Counted from the stretch's first letter, positions 1-13,419 are shown. The stretch is DNA of 64,000 nt from Nemophila menziesii (GCA_029959085.1 JARWIR010000001.1:14685730-14749729); one strand, 5' to 3'. Notes: generated by a model from the letters alone, not told the origin. Program-made: numbers and translations.

Positions 1-413
1 TTTTGTGAGCTGAAATGCTAAAAACCTCGTGAAAATGCAGATATTATTTTCAGGTAATGTTTTTTTTTTTCTTTCAGTATTATTTGATTATTCATCTCAC
101 TTTTCATGTATGTATGTGTGTGTATTGTGATTTTGTTAATAGTTGACGTTTTTACTCTTTATCTTGGAAAAGTGAATAATTGTAGTTGAATACGGAAGAA
201 AAAGCTTGAGATCCGTTGACTGATTTATGGACTCACTTTCTTTGCAGCTCTGATGATCTAAATTCCATTGCATTCTAAGGTCATTTGATCTCGCTGAATA
301 TCATAATCTGCAGAAATTTACTAATTTATGCACATTTTAGTAAAAAGGTTGTGAGATAAAATTATAAGCGCATTTTGTGAAGTTAATTAAACTCGAGGGG
401 TAAAATTGCAAAA
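1..413 (+). promoter_or_regulatory. Upstream region and probable 5' UTR of the MCA gene
   Basis: No coding sequence is seen. A possible 5' UTR intron runs from a CAG|GTAATG donor at 53/54 to a pyrimidine-rich TTTGCAG acceptor ending at 247. This is inferred from splice motifs only. The true promoter probably lies left of the window. Confidence 0.4.
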
Positions 414-2191
414 ATGGCTTCATGGGAACATTTTGGTGAAATTGCAAATGTGGCACAAATCGCTGGTGTGGATGCAGTGAGGCTTATTGCTATGATAGTG
501 AAAGCTGCTAACACAGCTCGAATGCATAAGAAGAATTGTAAGCAATTTGCTCAGCATTTAAAGCTAATCGGGAATTTATTGGAGAGTTTAAAGATTTCCG
601 AGATGAAGAAATATCCTGAAACACGCGAGGTTTTGGAGCAGCTTGAAGATTCTTTAAGACGGGCTTATATGTTAGTAAATAGCTGTCAAGATAGGAGTTA
701 TTTATATCTATTAGCTATGGGTTGGAACATTGTTTATCAGTTTCGAAAAGCTCAAACTGAAATTGACCGATATTTAAAGATCATCCCTCTAATCACTCTA
801 GTTGATAATGCCCGATTCAGGGTAAGTATTTTTTTACACTTTTTGTGGTTTAATTTATTTAATTAATTAATTTATTGCAGGAGAGACTTGAAATGATTGA
901 TCGTGATCAATGTGAATACACATTAGATGATGAGGATAGAAGAGTACAAGATGTTATAATGAAACCCGAGCCTTCTCGAGATGATAGTGTGGTATTGAAG
1001 AAAACACTTTCTTGTTCGTACCCGAATTTACCTTTCAAAGAAGTAATTGCGCAGGAAAATGAAAAGCTTCAGATTGAATTGCAAAGATCTCAAGCTAATT
1101 ATGATGTTCAACAATGTGAAGTAATTCAACATCTTTTAGATGTTACTGAAGCTGTTGCAGTAAATACTCTTCCGGTTAAAAGTTCACCGGTCAAAACTTC
1201 TAAGAAAATGGAACGTAACTATTCAGAGAGTGAGAATAAAGATCATTATTACGAAAGCTATGATAAATCTGTCGAAAAACACTCAACTTCACGGTTAGTT
1301 TTTAGAATGATAAGAAAATTACCATTGTTTTAGTAAATCATGAAACTTCCTAAAAGACTAAATTACCCTTTTTCAGAAATAATTCTTCGATCTCATCTAC
1401 ACGTGATCTGCTTTCATCTAGAGGGTCATTTCAAAGTAATAAGTGGCATTCGGATCTACTTGACTGTTGCTCAGAACCACTTCTCTGTAAGGGGACTAAA
1501 ATGTTACATGTTCAAGATAAGGGACTAAATATGTTATATAGGGATAAGTTGTTGACAATATCTTTTCCATGCAGGCATGAAGACATTATTCTTCCCGTGT
1601 GGCACAGTTTCAAGAATCGCTACTGTTGCAAGTAACAAGCCCATCAGTAAGTGATTCACCTTTCATTTTTACCTTGGAAATAAATTGCTCATGATATAAA
1701 ATATATAATAAGTTTAATAGATAGTTTTGAAATTAACTCCCAGAAAAATATCTACTTTTGTTACGCAGCTCCAGCATTTGTATGTAATGAGTTGATGGCT
1801 TATTCCTTGATATTATCGTGTTGTTGTTACACTTGTTGCATCAGAAAGAAGCTTCGTAAAACTCTCAACATCACGGTAATTTCTTAAACCTCGTGGTCTA
1901 AAAAATTAAATTTGAAAGATAAAAATTTACTAAATCATAATTTACTTGTTTCTTTTCAGGGAGGTGTGGTTGATGATTTTCTCTCACACTTGATGTGTTG
2001 TTGTTGTGCACTTGTACAAGAATGGCGAGAAGTGGAGATTCGTGGGGCCCATGGTAATTAACTAATTATAAAAATCTTAGTAAAATTGTTTCAAAAAAAA
2101 TCTTGTTTAAAAAGCATCTTTGTATATACTTGCAGGTGGTCCAGAAATGACAAAAACAAATCCTCCAACTTCTCAACACATGGAAGCTTAA
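414..2191 (+). CDS. MCA1-like: MCA-type PLAC8 protein (MID1-complementing activity / cell number regulator 13-like), complete
   Basis: Seven exons joined at GT-AG introns: 414-821, 881-1293, 1377-1486, 1575-1646, 1769-1875, 1960-2053, 2136-2191. They total 1260 bp, giving 419 aa plus stop; Arabidopsis MCA1 is about this length. Residues 1-150 form the MCAfunc region, with a hydrophobic N-terminal stretch that could be the single membrane span. Residues 143-156 are an acidic EF-hand-like loop. Residues about 192-225 look like a coiled coil. Residues 297-400 are a Cys-rich PLAC8 domain, including the CCCYTCC run and C383-C386. Known MCA proteins are plasma-membrane, Ca2+-permeable, stretch-activated channels used in touch and osmotic sensing. 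The frame is open throughout and all splice sites are canonical, so the gene looks functional. It is the only clearly single-copy host gene in the window. Confidence 0.95.
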
Positions 2192-3179
2192 TTGACAGTA
2201 GAAAACATGTGTTAGCTGCTAATAGATTAATTGAGGAACATGTCATAAATGGGTTGTGTTTAACATTGCTAAATACCTTCCTTAGCTTACTGTAAAGTTG
2301 GTTTTGTGTTATGAATTTGTATTTCACACATACTATCTCAATATATTAAAAGACCAGGTGTTTGAGTTGGATATTTATATATATATTTTTGGGTTACATG
2401 AATTATATTACTACCTTCAATTAAAAAACCGATTTTGAAAAGCATAACTATTTTACCTTTTCGTCCAAATAACAGAAAGTGAAGCCCAATCGTGACCGGG
2501 TCTGTATTTGAATTTTTCTTTTTTCATACATGAGAGGCTTAAATAGCCGTTAAGAAATAGATATTACAAAGTGGCCAAGCTTTATTACTCGTTTCTATCC
2601 TTCGTGATAAAATTCCACAAATAATCCGGGGGGTCTACGAAGTCCACAGGTTGTGATTGCATGTTAGCACCTTCCTTTGCATGTTGCGTAAGATCATCCA
2701 ACATTCCCGTGCAACTGAAACGGAGTGATTTCCTGAGTTTCTACCGCCCTTCACTAGCGCGTGGAACTCCCTCGAGTCCGAACCAAAACAAACATTAGAG
2801 CTCCCACCCGAATTTTAGATATATACCATTATGTTTATTTAATAAAAATAAAATAATATCTTCTTCTTTTTCCTTGCTGATTTGCCGATTTAAAGTTTGC
2901 TCATAGATGTGATAATTGGAACTATGGCTGTTCACACGTTGCAGAGAATGGTGGATAAGTTGGTGATGATTTAGCCTTAAGCTCTATTGCAGGGCAGTCC
3001 ATTGACAAAAATATCGGAGTTTACGTGCTGTGCAGCCATGGCATCTCTAAAGACAAACATTTTCGTGGATTTGGATTTTTTTTTTTTTTTTTTATTGAAC
3101 CAAGAAGATGATGTGAAGATTTGGTCAACAAATTTAACCAATTCTTTGAAACTCAACTTAATTTATTATTGATCGTTTG
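2192..3179. other. MCA 3' UTR and intergenic sequence
   Basis: The MCA 3' UTR probably ends near 2350. Beyond it is AT-rich DNA with no convincing gene, apart from the RNase H fragment listed separately and a T-run at about 3077-3093. The left target duplication of the first LINE ends this stretch. Confidence 0.6.
2590..2830 (-). pseudogene. RNase H-like (RVT_3) fragment
   Basis: Read on the minus strand, a short stretch resembles the centre of plant LINE-type RNase H domains (SDSRELHALVKGG followed by about 30 related residues). It matches the fuller remnant at 9640-10080 in both protein and DNA (the CCGCCCTTCACTA.CGC segment). No start, complete domain or continuous frame is present. It is probably the 3' end of a dead LINE. 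Confidence 0.4.
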
Positions 3180-3574
3180 ATACTTTGTAGTTTTTTTTTT
3201 AGTCGAAGAAAGCATTATATTAAAAACTTTAAAAGTTACATCATACAAATTAATCAATCCCTAAAGAGTTAAAGTCACGGGCTAAGAGGGAGGCTAATTG
3301 GGGAGGTGGAAAGAAATTTCAAAGGCTAAACAGAGAACCTTTGAGTTCCTGTTTAGCCACTCAATCTGCACAAGTATTTTTGAATCTCTTCACATGCGAG
3401 ATCTTAATATTACAACGCAATTTAAACCTCAAAATATACTTAACCAAAATAGAAATGTTACAAAAGATTTGCACTCCCATCTTAACTTAATTAATAAGCT
3501 GTTGACAGTCATTTTCAATCTCAACTCTACCTAAAGGATATTTCAAGGCAATGAAACAGGCACACAAAACCCCT

Positions 3575-6500
3575 CTAGCTAGCTTCTGCTTCAAGTGCTG
3601 AGAAGACATTGACTTTCTTAGCAATTCCATCCACTATATTACCTTTTGAGTCCCTAAGAATACAAGAAAATGCAGCCTTATTAGTCTTTGCATCAAAGGA
3701 TGCATCACAATTAAGTTTGAAATTTCCTAAAGAAGGAGGTTTCCATTTTTCTGCACTGTCATCTCTAAAGTCAAAGGCTTGAGTTACAGTGTTATTCAAA
3801 GGAAGTTGTTGCTGCAAAAAAATGTAATTTTCTTCTAATTTTTGCCTCAGCTTAGCCTCAGATGTTAATCTTAGAGAAAGATTGAACTCATCATAGGCTT
3901 TAATAGCATCCTGTAAAACTTGTAAAGGGTCAGGTGTGTTTCCACGAAAGATAAACTTATTTCTACCTTTCCAAATGAACCATACAATAAAGAAGGCAAG
4001 TTCTCCAAGCCTTTTAGTTTTGAATTCAGATTCATTCAAGCTTAATCTAATAAAATGAATCCATCTAGTGAATTTGAAAGATGGTTGTGACATAGAAAGA
4101 AATCTCAAAGGGCTTGCAAACCAAATTGCCCTAGCCCAAGGGCAATGAAAAATCATATGTTCAACATTTTCCACCTCAGTCCCACAAATAGTACAAAGGT
4201 CAGAATCAAAAGACTTTTTTTTTTCTATTCTCATTTGTGGCTAAGGCATTTTCACAACATTTCCATAAGAAATTTTTGATTTTAGGTAATATATTCATAT
4301 TCCATATCACTTTCCAATCTTGAGATTGCATTTTAAAAGAGCTTTCACCCTTCTTATTACTCTTAACTCTCTCCCCAACTTGTTGAGCCCCCCAAATCCT
4401 CAAGTACATATCCTTAACTGTAACATCTCCCCCTACTGAGAAAGGCCAATAAGGTGAGTCATCACAGCAAAAATTTGGAAGGAGTATGTTTGAGGTGGTT
4501 GCTACAACATCTGGTGAGAAGAGGGATTGTAATATATCAATCCTCCATTCAAATTTTTTCTGATCAATCAATTCAGAGACATAATGAAAAGAACAATTCA
4601 GAGGCTTTGTTTGAATACCATAGATAGGTTTCCAATTATATTCCCAAATTTTGATTTCATTCCCATTACCAACATTCCATTTGATGTCTTTGGCAAAACA
4701 GTTTCTGCCCTCAATTAAACTCTTCCAACCCCATGAACAGTTGTTCCCAGTTTGAGCTTGTAAGAACTCAGTTTTAAAAAAGTATTTACCTTTAAAGAGT
4801 TTATAAACCAAAGAATTCTTGTTACACATAAATTTCCATGCATTTGAGGCTAGCAAAGCCAGATTTTGGCAGTGAAAATCTTTAAACCCAAGTCCACCAT
4901 CCTCCTTAGAGTGCATAAAAGTCTGCCATTTGACCCAATGACACCTATCCTCTCCTTGATTGTTCCAGTAAAAGTTAGAAATCAAGGAGGTCAAGTGATT
5001 AGTGACCTTTTTAGGTATTAGAAACACATACATAATATAATTAGGTATGGCCCCAATAACTGCCTTTACAAGTACCTCTTTACCACTTTTACTTAGCATT
5101 TTAATATCCCACCTTTCCATCCTCTTTAGAATCAACTAACCACTCAAGTGATTTAACCTTAGATTTTCCCCAAGAAGAGGGAATTCCCAAGTATTTGCCG
5201 AGGTGATCTATTTTATTCATCCTTAACTTTGATGAAATACCAAGTCTAACATGATGTGGGGTATTTTTACTGAAAAAAACACCACTCTTGTTCAGATTAA
5301 TTCTCTGCCCTGTAGCATAGGTATACCAGTGTAAAATATTATTGAATATATCAATGTTATAATCTGATGCTTCAAGAAAAAACAAACTATCATCTACAAA
5401 GAGCACATGAGTTATCATAGGGGTTGTTCTGGCAATTTTAATGCCTTTAAGAAGCCCCATGTCAACATGATAATCAATGAAACTTGTAAGTGCCTGAGTA
5501 ACAAGACAAAATAGGTAGGGAGACAAAGGGTCTCCTTGCCTTAAGCCTTTTTGAGGTTTTTCTAGGTCATGAAGTTCCCCATTGATTTGAATTTGATAAG
5601 TCACTGAAGTGATGCAATTCTCAATCCAACCTACCCACTTTGGGTGAAAACCCATGTGTAATAACAAGTCAATAAGAAAGTCCCACACAATGTTCTCATA
5701 AGCTTTACTCATATCAGCATTTATAGCTAATGAGTATTTTTCTGAATTTCTCTTGTTATTCAAGAAATGAGAGACTTCTTGTGCAATAAGGATATTCTCA
5801 AATATAGATCTATTAGGAATAAATGCTGTTTGAGTTTCAGAAATTAACCCACCAATCCAAACTTGTAATCTCGAAGTTAAGATTTTGGATATGATTTTGT
5901 AAACAAAATTAGCACAACTAATAGGTCTAAAAGAGGAAACCATATCAGGGTTATCACAGTTTGGGATAAGCGCAATAATTGTGCTATTAATAGTTTCCAA
6001 AGATGCATTGGACTGAATAAAATTAGAAACCATATCTACTAGATCATCTTTTAAGATTTCCCAAATTTTTTTGAAAAAGAATCCTCCAAAGCCATCTGGC
6101 CCTGGAGACTTATCACTTCCCAAGGACCAAATAGCAAGTTTAACTTCCTCGGTAGTTACATTCTTAGTTAAATCATCATTCATCTCATTTGAAACCACCT
6201 TCTTAACCTTTTCAAGTATTGGTTCATAATTTCTATTACCTTCAGATTTGAAGATATTATTATAGTAAGTAACAATCTCAACTTGTATATCAGCTTTCTT
6301 AGTAATCCAGTTACCATTTTCATTCTTAATTTTAGAGATTCTATTTCTAGTTCTCTTTACTTTTGTTGTAGCATGAAAGAATTTTGTGTTTTTATCCCCC
6401 AATCTGAGCCAATTGTTTCTTGATCTTAAAGACCAATAAAGTTCCTCTTTTTTCCAATATTCTTCAAGTTCCAGACTCAGAGAAATGAATAAAATTTCAT

Positions 6501-7555
6501 TCTCATCATTGTAAGGTTCATTGAAACTTTTTTCTAGCTGCGCAATATTTTTCTGAATTAGAATTCTATTATTTAGAATTCTTTTCCTTGCCTACTTAGT
6601 GATATGTTTTGAATATGAGATAATTTGTACTTCAATTTAGAAATACCTCTCAGATCAATAAAGTAATTCTTTTTCCATTTCTCAGTAATCAGCTTACATA
6701 AAGATTTATCAAAGATCCATCCCTTCTCAAGTATGAACCTCTTTTTATGTTTATCAGTGTAAATTCCAAAATTCAATAAAATTAGAGTGTGGTCTGACCC
6801 TAAAGGGGGTAAGACTTCATTCCATGAGTTAGGATAACAATCCATCCATTCCTGATTCACCAAAATTCTGTCTAGTTTTTGTTTTATCTGCTGGTTGCCA
6901 TTTCTCTTGTTAGATCAAGAGAAATTACAGCCTGGTCCAGATAATTCAAACAGGACATTAGAATTTATGAATGAGTTAAAAAGGGCCATGTATCTTTTAT
7001 GTACTGAGTTAAGATTACCCCCCATTTTATCTGAAGGGTATCTTATTAGATTGAAGTCTCTAAGAATACACCAATGATTCACCACATGATTTAAATCATT
7101 TAATTTCCTCAAGAAAGTTCCTTTATTTTCATATGCAGGTGGGCCATATACAAAGTTAAACTCACATAGTTCAAATTTGGAACAAAAATAAGTGCACTGA
7201 ATGTATTCTTATCAGAGCTTATAAGTGTAAAGTTACCAGCTTGTTTCACAAAAACTGCTAAGCCTCCAGAAAGTCCCTCAGGATCAATTTGAGCAACCAG
7301 GGTCATATTGAATTTAGAACTTAAAGAAAGCATATAATCAAATTTTTGTTTAGTCTCAGAGAGGAAAATTACCTCTAAATGATGAGTCTTGATCAAATCA
7401 ACCAAGCTCAACTCTGTCAAGGCTGTGCCAATGCCTGACAGTTCCAGGCTTGTATCATTGGAGATCTTGGGGTTGATTTGGGTCGACCCCGCAAACCTCT
7501 TCAGCTTCCAATCCTTCAAGTAGCCCATCTTCGTACCATTTTTCAATCCCTTCAT
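3575..7555 (-). pseudogene. LINE ORF2: endonuclease, reverse transcriptase, zf-RVT, RNase H (broken)
   Basis: Domains in order on the minus strand. (1) EEP endonuclease at 7440-6680, with FLSETK, a damaged GDFN motif (now RDFN) and SDHTL. (2) Reverse transcriptase at 6400-5100, with SPGPDG, the motif A catalytic Asp in ADMSKAY, GLRQGDPLSP, and motif C altered from FADD to FVDD. (3) Zinc-binding zf-RVT at about 4190-4100, with CTICG and HMIFHCPWARAIW. (4) RNase H start near 3720, with LNCDASF. The reading frame breaks at least at about 7110, 6900, 6570-6400, 5120 and 4220. The product would copy LINE RNA at nicked DNA; this copy cannot. Confidence 0.9.
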
Positions 7556-7682
7556 CAGTTTCTAGCCTTTCCCCCCTCAAGTGCTTCAGCCATCTCATCA
7601 TCATCTCCACAAGTAAAGTCAACAAGAGTTGCTGATACTTGAGAGGTTAATTCATCTTCAAGAGGGAGACCAAGGTCTTCCC

Positions 7683-8820
7683 TTACTTGTTTTGTCCTGT
7701 TCTTGTTCCTTTCAATAGATCCAAAACATATGTTCTGGTTTGAATTTGAGTGATAGTAGGGTCAATTATCACTTTTTCTTCCACAACTATAATGGGACTC
7801 AACTTAGGGTTCTGTTCATTTGGCCCACAAAGTTTTAGAACTTCTTCTTCATTTAGGGGCCTCTGATCAGTCTTAAAAACCACCCCCTCAAGAGTAGTTT
7901 CTCCCAATTGAATAGAGGGACTAAGTAGAGATTTCTGCACAGTATTACCAATTTTAACACTTTCAATCACTTTAACAGCCTTAGACACTTCAATTTCACC
8001 TTCCTCTAGAGCTTTCTCTTTCTTCTTAAACTTATTTTTCAAAGGTTTCTTACTCCTCTAATTATAGTTTCCATTTTTCATGGCCTTAAAAACAAAATTC
8101 TTATCTCTTTTATCTTGATCAGAGAATTTAATCCAATTGCCCAGACGCATAGCTACCCTATTTGGGTTATCACAATTACCTTCCTCATGAGAAACAATCC
8201 CACATTTGAAACAAAAGTCAAATAGCTTTTCATACTTAAAAGAAATCCAAACCGATTGAGATAATTTAAATTTAAATCCCTCTAAAAGGGGCCTTAGAAC
8301 AGAGTATTCTACTCTTGCTCTTATACTCGGATTTTCCTTAAAAGTCAAAGGACCAGGAAGATTGATATCAATAACTCTCCCTACTTTAGAAGCAGTTTTA
8401 GCCACATTAGATTCTTTGATAAACAGTGGAGGAATACCATAAATACAGATCAAGAAAGCTGTTTCATCTAACATAGAAGGGTTTTTAAAAGTTTCCTCGT
8501 ACTTTTGTACTTAAACATGAAAACCAAATATGTGATAGGGTCTGTTGTTCCAAACAATTCCAAGGTCTTTCTCCTTGTCAAACTGAACATTACGTAAATT
8601 AATACCCCTTTTTTTCAATAGTAATACGGCCATAGATGCCCCAATATTGAATAATAATTTTCTTAAGATAGATTAAGTTAATGATTCCTGACACAATAAT
8701 GCGTATAAGAAGTTTAGGCTCATCAAGTTTAGAATAGATTGCTTCTCTGTCTGGTGAGAGATATAACTCTTCTTCATCCTCTTCTTTCTTGTCAGCATTA
8801 ATACTAGCAATAAGTGCCAT
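7683..8820 (-). pseudogene. LINE ORF1: DUF4283 / CCHC zinc-knuckle RNA-binding protein (broken)
   Basis: An ATG at 8820 opens a short acidic leader. After frame breaks near 8600 and 8475, a DUF4283-like segment (8474-8058) is followed by a zinc knuckle of form C-x2-C-x4-H-x4-C (CFKCGIVSHEEGNC). A charged, low-complexity tail follows to 7683. This arrangement is standard for plant L1 ORF1, the nucleic-acid chaperone that coats LINE RNA. At least three frame interruptions make it non-functional. Confidence 0.85.
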
Positions 8821-9143
8821 CGTATTATAAAAGCTAGAAGTTTAAGGTAAACTTAAATTTGAAAAAGCACTTGAATGTGACTTTGATGTAACGAATCGAG
8901 AGAATTGAGATATAAATGATACTCAGTTTCATAGATCCTCAAAGATCTTAAATAGAAACCGTGTGAAAAAAACAGAAATAACGGTGATTACAGATGCAAT
9001 TGAGGCGGAGGGACGGAGGAGAGACAGCGTTGACGGTGGTCGGGTAGGGTTAGGAGGAGAAGGTTTTTTGGTAATCGTGCCTGGGAGCGTTATAGAGAGA
9101 GGCATCTGTTGAATCCATGATTACCAACCAATATACTTTGTAG

Positions 9144-9640
9144 TTGAACAAACCGACAATGTTATTTAAAATAATTTATTAGTTTTTAAAAATCATTTTT
9201 TTTAATCAAAGGATAGTAATATTACTAAAGAATGCTATAAGGTTTTAAGTATCCAGGAGTTTACAGTAAAATTTGTCTTACGAACTTTCGAACCCAAATG
9301 TAATTAAAAAATAAAGATTAATATAGGCAGGTTGTCATTTTTAAATTATAAGTGAGCGATTTTGTATGCTACAATCGGAAAATATTTTGGACAAAAGGCC
9401 CAAATATAATTGCATTCACATAGCTATTAAACCCACAATGTACATATAACAAAAAAACACACTTAACTTTAAAATGTCACAATCAACTTTTACTTTTCCT
9501 TTTTATTTAATCCTCAATATATATCTTAATATTTTCTGACTGAAATTTCTTTTTAGATTTCAGAGATTCATGGTCATGGAAATAATTCCTACTAATCTCT
9601 TATTGGAGTGCTTAATACTATTTTAAGTGTGGTTCAACCA
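9144..9640. other. AT-rich intergenic sequence
   Basis: I see no gene, RNA or bounded repeat here. It is simple AT-rich DNA between the LINE's right target duplication and the RNase H remnant. Confidence 0.5.
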
Positions 9641-10080
9641 ATTTTATCCTATCTCTTATGATATTCCTCCATAACTCGTCTGGTGAATCTACATATTGTA
9701 TTTTTATATTTATTGATTTCCACCTTACTTTAACACAACCGTTTTGTCTTATGATAGACGTGACGTAACTCAACACCGCCCTTTATGTTCAAGATTACTA
9801 CACACTCCTAAAGAATCTTATTTGACTTGTTTTCGTAGTTTACGCCGCCCTTCACTAACGCCTTTAACTCAAATAAACCAGTCTCAACGCATACAATTTT
9901 TCCTTCATGTTCCTCTCCTAGTTTTAACCCAAAGCGGAAAGCATAGAGTTCATATAATAGTGCCGACGATATCTCACATGTCCCTGCAAAGCCACACAAG
10001 GATTTTCCATACGTATCCTAGAGTAATCCTCCTATTCCATCTTGCCTTGGCTGTGTCTTAAGAAACCATCAATATTCGAT
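9640..10080 (-). pseudogene. RNase H-like (RVT_3) domain remnant
   Basis: On the minus strand a decayed RNase H fold can be followed from a NIDG start (about 10060) through CGFAGTCEISSALLYELYAF (the region with the catalytic Glu), VCVET.LFELKALVKGG, to a VELRHVY segment near 9760. Frameshifts and stops interrupt it. Plant LINE ORF2 tails and stand-alone RVT_3 host proteins share this domain. Without upstream RT motifs I favour a dead LINE 3' end. Confidence 0.6.
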
Positions 10081-10967
10081 TTGGTTCCCATGACTACTTG
10101 TTATCATTTAACTAAAAAGTTGGATGTGGAACGTACTAGACCACCTGTCTCTTTGCCCCATGCGCCCAAATAAAGCCTCGGTAAGGAGTGCTCTTGCATT
10201 ACTCGATGCCAATGTTTCCATCTGGTTATCCGAATCAAACAATTCACCATTTTGTCCAGTCCAACAACTCTATATGGTTGTCGTAAAAAATCACCCGTCA
10301 TTCTAGTCTTTGATTTAATTTTGTACTTTTCTGTTTATATCCCACTAATTAATAACATCCATGTAATCATCACTCATTGGAACTTCTTTCACAGAAAGCT
10401 ACTGCACTGTGAAATTTAAAGAAGGAGACTGCAATGATTGATGACCAATCAAAGCACCCCTATGTTCATCGTTGTCTGCCACTTGGGAGACAACCTTTGT
10501 CCCCCTTTCCCATGTGACCAACTATCAGCTCCCTTACTTCAATCATGCGTTGTCATCCTTGTTGTGTCCCATGCATACTATATAAGCAAAATTTAATCCC
10601 TAATCCCCATGTCAGGCATTAGATCATCTCCCGTCACCCTAATACCTTGTTAAATATCCCATTTGTTAGCACTTTTTTGACAATCTGAAAACAAGAGAAT
10701 TTCTGTTTCCAAACCAACCCCGCATTTCTTAGACATTTGGATCTGCTACTATTCCTTGTACCCAAAGATATAACGTCGTTGGATGCCGTTCTTGAATCAC
10801 ATTCCACAATGAAACCTGTATGATTGGGGACCTTTTAGTTCCAAACAAGAACCCATTTAAAAGTGAGTAATGATATATACCACCCAAAATCATACCACCC
10901 AAATACCACCTAATGACGTGGCATGAGTTGGTTGGTTATAAATCTTTAATTAGATCAAGAAAATAAA
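10081..10967. other. Unassigned sequence between the RNase H remnant and Copia
   Basis: No intact frame. It may include older LINE ORF2 sequence upstream of the RNase H remnant, too decayed to identify. At 10862-10975 there is a distinct block with repeated TACCACC motifs that abuts the truncated Copia integrase; its nature is unknown. Confidence 0.35.
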
Positions 10968-11866
10968 TAGATTAAAGAGGTTTGGTGTAGTATGCCATGA
11001 GATTGAAGAAAATAATTGAAAGCGGAAGCTGTTAATTCACCTCTATTATCTGAGCGCAAAATTTTAATACAAGTATTGAATTGAGTTTAAATCATGGTGA
11101 AAAAGGATTGAAAAACACTAAGGACGTCATATTTAGCTTCAAGTGGATAAATCCAAGAGAGTCTACTATAGTTATCAATAAAAATTACATAATACTTGAA
11201 TTGAGAACAAGAAGTCACAGGGGATGGATCCCAAACATCCGTGTGAATCAAATTGAAAGGTGACCGACTTGTAGTTACAGAGAGACTAAATGGTAACTTG
11301 TGTAATTCGGAGACAACACAAGCTTTACAAAGGACTCCAAAGTAATCTAACTTAGTATGTAACATGGAGTATAAAGGTGAAAAAGCATTGGAAGATGGAT
11401 GACCCAATATGTAATGCCAAAGCTTAGCTGAGGAGACTTGAGTTTTGGAGGAGAGACATAACAACCTAGAGTGTGAAGGTGGGGTAGGGGTAATAGAAGC
11501 TGCACCAAAGGATAGGTGATACAAACCATCCCTACAAGGGCCCTGAAAGAGAAGTTGTTAAGAGTGAATGTAAAAAATAGACACATAATTGGATGTGAAA
11601 GTAATGGATCAAGAATTAACAGTTGTGAACTTAGAAATACACAAGAGATTAGATGTAATATTATGCACAAGAAGGATATAATTTAGGTGAAAAATTGTAT
11701 TGGATAAAGAAAACTTACTTATGCCCTATGTTAGCAATATCCAATGTAGTTTGATTACCAACAAATAGAACATTATAACCATGATATGGAGAAGAATTCT
11801 ACAACATATTAACATCATATGTAACATGGATTTTAGCCCCTGAATACAAGAACCACATCTCAGGGT

Positions 11867-13419
11867 TGGTCTCTTCTAGAGTGTGATAAAAATCAACACT
11901 AAAGGAGAGGACTGAGTACCAAAAGTGTACGGGTCGTCCAAGTAATAAAACAGTAAAAACGGGATAATCATCTCCACATAGATTGCTAGGTAAGGAAGAT
12001 TCGTTTAAACAATGAGTAGAACTAATTGAGATATGAAATAAATAAAAGAGGAATAAATATTTGTTTTGGTTTTTGGATTATAAACTACTAGACGCAATAA
12101 TGTAAATTAACTAAGAGATTAACTGAATAAAATAAAGTAAAGACTAAAGGATTAGGTGCAGATGTGAGAGATATACACGAGTCTTGCTAGGGATCCACCT
12201 AAGTTCATAAATTTAGTGCTTTCGTTTAAGGGACAAGTTAGTATACTATATTAGTCGGGACTCTAATATTCTCCTAACTCCCGTGAGGGTAGACTCAGGA
12301 GGAAATCCTACAGTATTACCGACCCTGCCAGGGCGACTATAAGCTACATTCAGATGAATTAAGTAATTACCCAATTGGTTGCGTGGTTAGTCAAGCCCGT
12401 CAGGATCAATGACGAACACCATGCGTTTATTAATTAGTTTAGTAACTAAACCCCCCCTTTCAGGTGATCGCTGCCACTAGTGAATAGCCTAACTATTATA
12501 ACCTAATTCTAATCCCTGGGTAAATTAAAATCAGTAAATAAGCATGAACTAATAAACAATATGGAATACCTAACTTGAATTAAAGTAAACAATCCCAAAT
12601 CCGAAAATACAAATTGAATAAACTAGGGCTTAACCTATTATGCGATTCTCAAGTCTTAATATGTTTAACTCATACTGAAATTAAATATTGAAAAGAAATT
12701 AAAATTATACATTTTCCTAATAACAAAAAAAACCTAGATAGACTAATGGAATCAAGTTGTTGTTGAAGAAAAGTGTTTCTCCAGCTTTTGCTCTAGCCTC
12801 TTACTCTCTACAGAAATTAAAATTAATAATAAGTATATGTAATTCTGAGGCTTAGGAAGTCTTATATAGATCTTAAAAACGGATTTGACCCCTATTAGAC
12901 TTAATTAAATGAATAAGGGCCCAAGTAAATTTTACAGTTCCCGCAACTATTGAACACACTTTAGTATTACACGTGTAACTTTCGCACAGTATGTCCAAAT
13001 CACCTGATTACACTTCTCAAATTTCTTGAACTCAGAGGTGCACCTTTTCCATTTGAACGACCAGGTCTGAATCTGTACCGTTTGGGATCGGGGAGACCTA
13101 GAAGTGACGACTTTCTAGTTTTGAATGCTCCTCCTCCTTCACTAAAGAATCTTTCTCTCTTTTGACATTTCCTTTTGCTCTTGGACTTTAAACTCCACTT
13201 CTTCTCTTAATCGTTATGCATTCTAGCATCCATGTATCTAAGAACTTCACACTAAACAAGCAAATTAACGCACAAAATATCTAAAAGTAACAATAATACA
13301 AATCCAAGGAAAAAGTGCGATATAGCAAAATATGCTTACAAATAAACTAACTAAGTCCAATTTCTAGGTAAAATGATGACTCCTAAGGGCATTTATTTAT
13401 AACAAAAAGGGAGACATCA
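11867..13419 (-). mobile_element. Solo LTR, family S, minus orientation
   Basis: The element is 1553 bp. On the minus strand it starts TGATGTCTCCC at 13419 and ends in CA (11867-11868). It is flanked by the 5-bp duplication AGGGT at 11862-11866 and 13420-13424. The flanking Copia frame is continuous across the excised point (SSYDP then EMWFLYSGA). No internal coding region exists, so this is one LTR left by LTR-LTR recombination. It is homologous in opposite orientation to 13810-15366. Confidence 0.9.

Larger units (their letters stand above)
3191..9132 (-). mobile_element. LINE (L1-type non-LTR retrotransposon), full span, decayed
   Basis: The element is flanked by the 11-bp target duplication ATACTTTGTAG at 3180-3190 and 9133-9143. 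On the plus strand its left end is a T-run (3191-3200), the poly(A) tail of a minus-strand element. It has ORF1 (8820 to 7683) then ORF2 (7555 to 3575), in the order usual for plant L1 elements. At 5.94 kb with a 5' region of about 310 bp it appears not to be 5'-truncated. Multiple frameshifts and stops make it inactive. It sits about 1 kb downstream of the MCA gene. Confidence 0.9.

Noticed and set aside
9744..10306. Plus-strand open frames
   Set aside because: Antisense to the RNase H remnant, which explains the sequence better.
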